Source of the DNA: Dactylis glomerata
Taxonomy: Eukaryota > Streptophyta > Magnoliopsida > Poales > Poaceae
Direction: 5' to 3'
DNA: 64,000 nucleotides
Assembly (NCBI GenBank): GCA_007115705.1
Contig: QXEO01001043.1
Coordinates: 372,001-436,000, forward strand
Shown: positions 55,920 to 64,000 of the stretch, piece after piece
Layout: every line of letters begins with the position of its first letter
How positions within the stretch are numbered: position 1 is the first letter of the stretch
Notes under the pieces: model-generated
What the model was told of the DNA's origin: nothing
The model's input: only the letters and a program-made list of their open reading frames with translations
Databases searched by the model: none
Translations under genes and position numbers: made by a program

Positions 55920-57830
55920 GGGCATCTCCAGCGGGCCGACCCATTTAGGTGTCTGAAGCGGTCCGAACCGGTCCGTTTGGGTCGGGCCGCGGACAGGAAA
56001 TCCCGCGTGGACAGCGCCGATCCGTTTAGGTAGGTGGATGCGCCCAGCAGAGCGACCCATTTTTTGGCCCGCGTCCGAACTGTGGCCATTTTTTCTCTCA
56101 TTTTGCTTATAGTTTAAATCTTGGAAATAAATTAGTGCAAGATACATTACAAATAGTTTGGAAATAAATACTTCAAATGTTTTATAACATAATTAACTAA
56201 AATCTAAATAAGTTCAAATGGGGTTGTTTCCAGGGTTGGTGACGGGGTTGTTCCCCGCATGAATCCAAATATGGTTCACCAAATCTTCATGGAGGGCGAG
56301 GTGGGTTGCCCGATCTCGAATCTCATGATGCGTATGAAAAAATTCCTGAAAAGAAGACGGAACAGGGTTTGGAGCAACCAACTCACCCTGAAGATCCCAC
56401 CCCTGATCATAGACGCTATCATCACGCTCCTCTTCAACGATCATGTTATGCATGATCACACAATCAGTCATGACCTCCCACATCTGCTGAACACTCCATG
56501 CCTTAGCTGGGTGACGAACAATAGCTCAACGAGACTGAAGAACACCAAATACTCGCTCCACATCTTTCCGGCAAGCCTCTTGTTCTTTGGCAAACCGACC
56601 ATACTTTTCCTCGGTTGGATTACGATGTGTCTTCACAAAAACTCACTGATGGGGCATTGCCTTCTGCTAGCCTCCCAAACACAGGGATCGTTGGAGGACG
56701 TTGATATCATTATGAGACCCTGCCATGCTAAAAAAAGAATGCCAAATCCATAGATCTTGGCAAGCAATGGCCTCAAATATGACCGTGCAACTCTCAGTAT
56801 GCCCTGAATACTGCCATTGCCATGCAAATGGGCAGTTCTTCCACTTCTAATGCATACAATCTATGCTTCCAAGCATACCAGGAAATCCCCTCTTCTCGTT
56901 GATGGACATGAGGCGTTGAGTGTTTTCGAGATTTGGCTCTCGCAAGTACACTTCGCCGAAGACCGCAATGATAGCTCGACAAAAATTGTACATGGCCTCA
57001 ATGCATGTAGACTCGCTCATGCACATGTACTCATCAACAACATCGCCGGTCACTCCATATGCAAGCATCTGTATAGCATCCGAGCATTTCTGATATGAAG
57101 AGAAGCCAAGTTTACCTATAGCATCCGGCTTGCATCTGAAATATGGGTCGTGAAGACGAACACCTTCAATGATTCACCCAAATAACTTCCTTGACATCCG
57201 GAAACGGCGCCGAAAATAGTTTCGGTACAACGCCGTTTCCGAGTGGAAGTAGTCGGCGTAGAGCTTCACGTGCCTGTTCTCCCGGTTGCGGTCCAGATTG
57301 GCGGCTCGCCCCTTCACGGAGCCCCTCCATTGAGGCATGTAGGCCTCATTTGACACATTGAGGACGGTGGCCACGACCACCATCATATCGGCATCGTCGT
57401 CGGAGTCGGTGTCAGACTCATCGAAGAAGTGCGTGTAGAAGAACTCATTGTTGAGGTTGACAATGGCCGCAATGTCGTCGTCGTCCGAGCTGCTGTCCCG
57501 CGGCGCGCTCATGTTGGCAAATGGCCGAACAGGTTTTGCGCGGCCTTGGAGGACAGCTCTCTCAACCCACCCTGCTGTGGCCGTCAACGGGTGGCCGACG
57601 ACGGCCTAGGGCGGCGTCGGGGACGGCAAGCGGACGCCGGCGGTGGGTGTGGCGGCGCCGGCGACGGAAAGGAAGAGGAGCGCGCGCAGCAGGGAAACAC
57701 AGGGGAGGAGAGAGGGAAATGGCTTGGAGCCTCTGTCGGCTGAGCCCGGGGCGGACAAGGAGGGGGGCGCGAGAGGACGCGCAGGCTGTCCGAACCGACG
57801 CATTTTGGGCCCAAATCTGAGACCAGAATG
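55920..57830 (-). mobile_element. PIF/Harbinger DNA transposon, right end lost
   Basis: The left end gggcatctccagcggg is a Harbinger-type terminus, and tta (55917-55919) stands before it as the expected target duplication. The transposase gene lies inside on the minus strand. At the right a GC-rich stretch (57590-57830) with the gene's upstream part is present, but no matching inverted terminus is found, so the right border is approximate. Confidence 0.65.
56214..57512 (-). pseudogene. PIF/Harbinger-type transposase, inactivated
   Basis: Starts at 57512 (MSAPRDSSSDDDD, acidic). The region RNRENRHVKLYADYFH then RRFRMSRKLFG runs into an in-frame TGA (57174-57176), after which the same frame goes on: HDPYFRCKPDAIGKLGFSSYQ, GEVYLREPNLENTQRLM, RGFPGMLGSIDCMH (first catalytic Asp), a stop, CPFAWQWQYSGH, LWIWHSFFSMAGSHNDINVL, another stop, then WEVMTDCVIMHNMIVEEERDD near the C-terminus (stop at 56214). 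Between NDINVL and FVKTHRN the stretch with the second catalytic Asp (family pattern YYLxDGIYP) is missing. Four stops and the lost catalytic segment make it dead. It would have cut and pasted elements with TTA target sites, such as 43102-43691. Confidence 0.8.
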
Positions 57831-57839
57831 GGTGCGCGC

Positions 57840-59810
57840 GAACACCTTCAAACAGGAACGACTCGGTAGCGCGCGCTACCGAGCGTTCATTTCGCTGAAG
57901 TTTCTGCTATATGGGCTCGGCCTGTTTAACTTTTGTAGATTCGTTCGATACCGATAGGAACAACGATGCTTCCTTTTATTTTCTTGCTTCCTTTCCTTCT
58001 TTTACCAGGAGCGTACGCATATCTTTACTATTCATTCTCAGTTGGTGAAGCCATTTTGTCTCTACATCATTTGATTTCCGGTTCTGCCCCTGCAAAACCA
58101 GACATGTTACAAACTTTACCACCGCAGAGTTAACCCGACAAAAACATTCCCACCCTTGTGAACTTGGCCCGGCCCAGAAAAATATTGCTACGCACCTACT
58201 CATTCCCCTCGCTCTCACTCCCGTACCCTCCGAGGCGGCGGCGGCCGGCCACACAAGCCAAGGTCGTCGGCAAAGGAGATGTCGTCGGTGAGCTTGCAAG
58301 CAGAAGTGATTGGTCTCTCTCCATCTCGCCCCATCTCTCCCATTAGATTTATCTTTCGTGCAGAGCCGAAAGCGGCTAGGGTTCCGGCGCAGGTGACCGG
58401 AAATGCCTAGAGTCGCCATTGACGTAGCCCACACGCCCGCCTCCGATGCGGTCACCCCCGGAGACCGTCGCTTCGAGATCGCCATTGACGTTCTTTGTGC
58501 CCATGCGCTCATCTTTGATGCGCTCCCCTGTTGATCATTGGCACCTCGAGGTCGCCATTGACTATCTCCATCTCCCCACTTCAACATACTTCATCGTAAT
58601 CCGCATGGAGCCGCTGCTACGCGGCCTACAATCATGGGCGATGGAGGTCGTTGGAGTGTTGAGCCTCCGTCGGGGCTGATGCCACCGTCCCATCCTTTGT
58701 GCGTCCATGCGACGCCATGGGCTGCTGCATCTGCCGTTACCATGCCAGAAGAGCTGAGCCAAGGATGACTCTCTGCCGATTTGAGTGCAGCAGGCAAGAG
58801 CAGCGAAGGCCCAAACTGTTGTTTGTTGCAGCTGCCTGACATACTGCCACCATATGCCTGCTACTATACACATCGCCGGTAAGATCTCTTTTCTCCTGAC
58901 CTTTCATCTGTCGTTGTGATTCTGAATTCTGCATTGGTTAGTTATATTCTGGTAGGCTATTTATCCTGATACTAATTGTTCCTATATTGTCTCTAATTTG
59001 TGCAGTTTTCTTCCACTGCTCTATCCTGTTCAATAATTGGTCTGCTACTTTTTCCCCTTTCTATTGATTTCAAGGCAATGAGGAAATCTCCTTTGGACAG
59101 ATTGTAAGATCATTGTAATCTAAATGCTCCAACCCTTTAGATATAATTTAAACGAAATTCAATGCGAAAAATAAATAGATATTCATTTATTTTGTTCAGC
59201 TGATACTTCTATGAGGGTTTTAGCAAAGTTTGGATTTAATCACTTCTTGAAAAAGATAACAAAATATAATTTAATGTGGTTATATATATCGCACGGTAGT
59301 GCAGCACAAATTAGCATTTGTCATCTATGGTTATACGGAAACGTCTTTTGTTATGCAGCACATGCACTATTTAATAGGGACATGGCAGGCGGAGCCCATC
59401 CCACATTGACCTTTAGATCATTGTTTATTGTTTTATAACTCATGCTATTACTAACAAGTGGAGAATAGAACAATTCTGAAGCTTGCACTCTGTTACAGAT
59501 TTAGAAACATACATACCATTCTTAGAAAGATCAAAATGGGAATGTGAATACCAATATTGAGGTTATGGCTTGCCCTTCAGGTACCCATTCATGAAATTTT
59601 GCACAGCCGCATTTAATAAGCTGTATCTCGGTTGTAAAAATCTGAATATCCGATATTACACATATATTTTCAGAGGAAGCCTACCAATACAATTTCCAAG
59701 AAGGAGAGAGTGAAGAAAGTTGTTGCCTGGCCAACAAGGTACACATTATAACTTCTACCAGATTTGAATTGTTTAGTTATGAGCTATGGTTACTTGATTT
59801 ATTTTGATTC
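57840..59810. other. Intergenic DNA with gene-like but unrecognised stretches
   Basis: 58190-58860 is GC-richer with leader-like runs (ctccgaggcggcggcggccgg) and a donor-like end (cgccg-gtaagatc at about 58874). About 59674-59741 (gaggaagcctaccaatac...ccaacaag-gtacac) is framed by AG and GT like an exon. No protein family is recognised and frames are short, so this may be a decayed gene or a noncoding transcript on the plus strand. Confidence 0.3.
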
Positions 59811-59814
59811 CTTA

Positions 59815-60564
59815 GGGTGTGTTTGGTAGGCTGGGCGGACTGAAAAAATCTCACCTCATCCCACCTTTTCCCTCTTTTTGTTGTTTGGTAGGCTGGCTCG
59901 TATGACTTGGGCAGTGCCCACCTCACCCGAAAAAGACTCCTCAGCCAGGCCGAGGAGAGAAGCTCAAATCGAGCTTCGCACCTCAGCCCGGCTGGGTTCG
60001 CCCCGCAACTCCACGGGCCCGCGCCCCCCAGACCCCAGCCCCCGTCAATCTCTCGCTCTCATTTGCATGTCATCTCCTCCTCTCTCTCTCCCTTCCCAGA
60101 GTTGCTCCTTCCCCGACGGCGTGCTCCTCCCTCCCTCCGGCCCACCGGCCGCCGCCCACCGCCGTAGAGGTGGCCTCCCTCACCGCCGTTCGTCTGCTTC
60201 GACGTGGATCTGGTTTAGATCGACCACGCCGCCGTTTGTTTGCATGAGATCGACCAAGCCACGAGATTGGATCGACCAAGCTTTGGCCACCGTGGACCGC
60301 CGCATGCTCCCGGCTTTGGCCACTGCGGACCGCCGCGTGCTCCCGGCTTCGGCCACCGCAGACCGCCGCGCGTTCGCGCCTTTCGGCCACCGCGCGCCGG
60401 AGGAGCAGATGCGCTGCCTCGTGCGGCAGCTCGTTGAGGAGGAGCTCGAGCTCCTGGCGGCGTTCAGCGCGTGGCAGCGGGGCGACGGGGCGTGGCAGCG
60501 GGGTGGCGGGGCGTGGCAGAGGGGCGGCGGAGTGTGGCGCGTCTCTGCTGAGTGTGGTGGTGTG
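59815..60564 (+). mobile_element. Left part of a Tourist-like element with GC-rich, repeat-rich interior, cut by element G
   Basis: gggtgtgtttggtaggctggg after tta (59812-59814) is a Tourist-type terminus. The interior is strongly GC-rich from about 59990. A frame is open from 59902 (first ATG) across it and into the LTR of G. It contains three tandem 33-bp units (60280-60378, coding ALATVDRRMLP-like repeats) and three 21-bp units (60469-60531, coding AWQRGGG). A charged piece, EEQMRCLVRQLVEEELELL, lies between them. The protein is not recognised; it may be a captured gene fragment. The right part lies beyond G, outside the window. Confidence 0.45.
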
Positions 60565-62152
60565 TGGTTAACGTGGGAGCAGACAGTCCTTGTGCGTGGT
60601 GGATAACCAGCCCGTTGGGAACCCCAAGAGGAAGGTATGATGAGTACAGTAGCGAGTTTTCCCTCAGTTAAGAAACCAAGGTTTAATATCGGTCAGGAGA
60701 GGAGAGACATCGACGACTGAAGGTGATGCGGAACCTGCACACGCACAACCAAGTACTTTGTTCCCAACTTGCGATGAGGTTGTCAATCTCACCGGTTTGC
60801 TTGAAACAAAGATTATGAGCGTATCGAGTGGAAAACAATATAGTATGCGAGTAAAGTAAACAGTGCGAGTAAAGTAAACAGGTGATAGCAATATGATGGA
60901 AATAGGACCGGGATCCACAGTTCACTAGTGGTGTCTCTCCATAGATAAAATAACACATGCTGGATAAACAAATTACAGTTGGGCAATTGATAGAATAAAG
61001 ATAAACGTGATATGTCAAGAAGATCACTATGAGATTTACTCTGGGCATTACAACAAAATACATAGACCGCCATCCAACTGCATCTATGACTAATAATCCA
61101 CTCCCGGGGATATCAATCCGAACACCCCAGTAGTATTAAGTTGCGAACAACAGATAATTGCATTAAGCAAAGTGTGTAATGTAAACAAAGCATATGCCCT
61201 TGAGCATATGAATATTGTTTTCTCCCTAGTAGCAACAACACATCTACCACCTTAGAGGTTTCTGTCACCCCCCAGGTGAAATAGAGGCATGAACCCACTA
61301 TCGAGCATAAATACCCCCTCTTGGAGTCACTAGCAACTACTCGGCCAAGATAGCTACTAACAACGGAGAGCATGCAAGATCATAAACAACATAGAGATAA
61401 CAAAAGATATAATTCAGTACAGCAACTTAATCATAAACACCAATATTCATCGGATCCCAACAAACCAAACATGTAGAATTACATAACGGTGATCTCAATC
61501 ATGTAGGGCAGCTCATGAGATCTAAACATGAAGCACATGGTGGAGAAGACAACCATCTAGCTACTGCTATGGACCCATTGTCCAAGGTAGACTACTCACT
61601 CATCGCTCCGGAGGCAAGCATGGCGATGAAGAAGACCTCCGGTGGCGATTCCCCTCTCCGGCAGGGTGCCGGGAAGAGCTTCTGGACCCTCCTGATCTTC
61701 GGGTCGACGGTGGCGGTGGATCGCGATGTGTTCTGGAAATCTGATCGGGTACTTAGGTTTTTTCCGTCGGGGGGTCTTTATAGGCGAAGGGTCGATGTCA
61801 GAGGAGGGGCCAGGCGCCCACACGCGGGCCCCACGCGGCTAGGGGCCTGGCCACGCCGCCCCTGTGTGTGGGGCCCTGGTGGCCCCTCTCCTACTTCTCT
61901 TCGGATCTCTGGAAGCTTCTGGGTAAAATAAGACTTCAGGAACTTGTTTCGTCCAATTCCGAGAATATTTCCTGTGTATCACTTCTGAAACACAAAAACA
62001 GTAGAAAACAGGAAACTGGCACTGTGGCACTTGTTAATAGGTTAGTTCCGGAAAATGCATAAAAGTGCCACTAAGTGTAACGAAACAATAGGCAAATGGT
62101 GTAAAAACAAGCATGGAGCATCAAAAATTATAGATACGTTTGAGACGTATCA
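60565..62152 (-). repeat. 3' LTR of element G (1588 bp)
   Basis: TGATACGTCTC at 62152 and ...aacca at 60565 on the minus strand. Same length and same end as the LTR of E. It has a TATA-like ctataaag (about 61780) instead of tatatata. Confidence 0.88.
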
Positions 62153-64000
62153 AGCATCCCCAAGCTTAACTCCTGCTCGTCCTCGAGTAGGTAAGTGATA
62201 ACAAAGAATAATTTTTGTGGTGACATGCACCTACACAATCTTGATCATATATGTAAGCATTTGTGAGCTGGGATCATAAGAACTTAAAACATGGGCATGA
62301 AGATATAATCATGACAATAAGAAACTTAGCAACCATGTTGTAAACATGAAAATGAACACAAACAAAAGATCATGATAATGAAACAATGAAAGTTAAACGT
62401 GTGTTCAAATCATAAGGAAAAACATACAAAAGGTTTTCAGCTTGTCCTTCAAAGAGAGCAAAACATAAATGCATAGGACACCTTCAAGTTTAAGAGGGCG
62501 ACTAGATACAAATAATTTAAGAACAAGTGAAACCAATCATCATGAATCAATCAATGAACTTTGGGACAATGCATATCACACTAAGAAGGACAACTATGCT
62601 CTCTTAATGGTGCATAAAGAAAGAAGGTGGTGACTCAACATAAAAGTAAAAGAAAGGCCCTTCGCAGAGGGAAGCAGTGATTGCAAGTTTTATAACCTTC
62701 AAAAATTATGGTACTTACCGGCTTTGAGCTCTCATTGCCCCCATCATAAGCATCTTGAATGGTTAAAGTTAATGCGAGAACAATTATGATGCATATGCTT
62801 GACAAATCATAAGTTGAAAACCTCGTGCCCCGTGAATACGAGTACCCAAACCTCATGCTACTTTACTTAGAGTCCCAAGCAAGGCTCTTGTCATTGTAAG
62901 TATATGCATATCATTGAGAACCGCCAATGGGGTACCTCCGTGCCCGATGACATGGAACAAGCCCACACCAAAATGACAGGACAAGCAGACAATGAACACC
63001 TCGACATCTCTTTTATTTGCCTTTTGTTTAGCTTTTTATTGTGAGATGCGTCGTCGTATGTTCACCATGGGTATGCTACCAATTTCCACCATGAATTATG
63101 CATGGCTTAGATTGGCGGCCCGGCGTTTCCCTAACACATATACAAACTCCATGATCCCCACAAGATTCCCAATTCATTTCACACCGCGGGCATCCATAGA
63201 CAAAAGATCACGATATCAACTCAAATAAGAAGTGCAATGTTGAAAGCTTGCCCCATGACAGCATGGATGGGCTAGAATCCAACTTACAACTTGCAAGCAT
63301 AACAACTCAACATAAGAGACCACAATGTCAAATTTTTTAGAACAGGAAAAAGTAAAGTGTGCCTTCCGGTTCGTGAGAGCTTTACTGACCGAATTTCGCA
63401 TAACACTGGTAAGAGTTTAATTTGAAGAGAAAATAAAAGCAGGTCAAATTTACTTGGAATAGCAAATTGCTAGTAGCTATGTATGGTGGACACTTTGGAA
63501 AACTTTGGCTTTTAGGAGTTGGATGCACGAGTAGAGCTCATACTCAGTACAAGGCGAGGGCTAGCAAAAGACTGGGAGCGACCAACTAAGAGAGCAATAA
63601 TGGCCATAATCATGCAAAGCGACAAAGCGACATTAAAAGAAGCATAAGATGGCATCAAAAGTCAAAAACTAAATGATCATGAAGGCTATTGGCGACTTTG
63701 TAAGAGTCTAACATGTGTGAGCATGCGCAAAGTCAACCCAAATAAAACATCAAGGAGAAAACCAAAATAATGCTTCCATACAATAAAAACAACGCATGAT
63801 TTTTTCAAAGGGTCATTAAGCAATCTCAGTTATTTGAGACAAGTCATGCTACAGCAAAACCACTAAGCATACTATCAAAAAGACATCAAGCATGACATGA
63901 AAAAGCCTAAGCCGCAGTCTACACAAGCTCCTTCTTGTACCACTATTTTGCACAAAGCTTTTTCTCTTTTCCAACACCATTTGAAATTTTTATAAACACC
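60565..64000 (-). mobile_element. Element G: 3' part of a Gypsy-type LTR retrotransposon (continues right of window)
   Basis: Minus strand copy of the A/B/E/F group: 3' LTR (62152 down to 60565), polypurine tract (62153-62168) and 3' noncoding interior to the window edge. The interior matches about 13500-15341 of A in reverse. The bases at 60560-60564 (gtgtg) would be its target duplication. It is inserted in the GC-rich interior of the Tourist-like element. No coding part is inside the window. Confidence 0.88.

Overview
The window looks like nuclear DNA of a grass of the wheat/barley group (Triticeae). Supporting signs are a deep nest of very similar Ty3/Gypsy-type LTR retrotransposons with about 1.6 kb LTRs starting TGATACGTCTC, several foldback DNA transposons, a GC-rich first exon followed by AT-rich introns in the one large intact gene, and a DUF1668-type gene, a family typical of grasses. 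The species cannot be fixed from the sequence alone, and I do not give a family name to the LTR elements.

Left part (1-29437): one nest. The outer element, D, is a large LTR element that begins left of the window and ends with a 334-bp LTR at 29104-29437. It has a decayed gag-protease region (5214-6655), no reverse transcriptase or integrase, and an antisense multi-exon gene remnant (24682-27819, continuing at 7112-7512). D is broken by E (2055-5213), which is itself broken by F (1-2054, minus strand), and by C (LTR 7513-8553 plus 16943-17530, and leader to 17664). C is in turn broken by two structurally complete elements, A (8554-16937) and B (17665-24676). A, B, E, F and a further copy G (60565-64000) belong to one group. 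All that show a leader have a primer binding site for tRNA-Asp. A carries only gag-protease. B carries an unrelated 194-codon ORF in the same position. Neither has pol, so they probably move in trans.

Gene part (about 29.4-41.6 kb): a 5'-truncated LINE with a 19-bp target duplication (29973-30582), a Stowaway-like MITE, then two genes that look intact and run in the same direction. The first is a six-exon DEAD-box RNA helicase of the Ded1/DDX3 type (33075-38269, 662 codons). The second is a single-exon DUF1668 gene (39432-40598). They share no obvious pathway; the helicase is a housekeeping RNA-metabolism gene.

Right part (about 42-60.5 kb): gene-poor DNA built from local duplications and decayed transposons. 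It holds a Tourist-like element with TTA target duplications (43102-43691), a field of 250-300-bp repeats with a recent 844-bp tandem duplication (46937-48617), a CACTA-type end (46392-46504), two rotted FAR1-type gene copies (50500-53083) with a possible N-terminal exon (54018-54622), a PIF/Harbinger element with a broken transposase (55920-57830), and a Tourist-like left end followed by GC-rich tandem-repeat DNA (59815-60564) that is cut by element G. No tRNA, rRNA or CRISPR-like structure was recognised.
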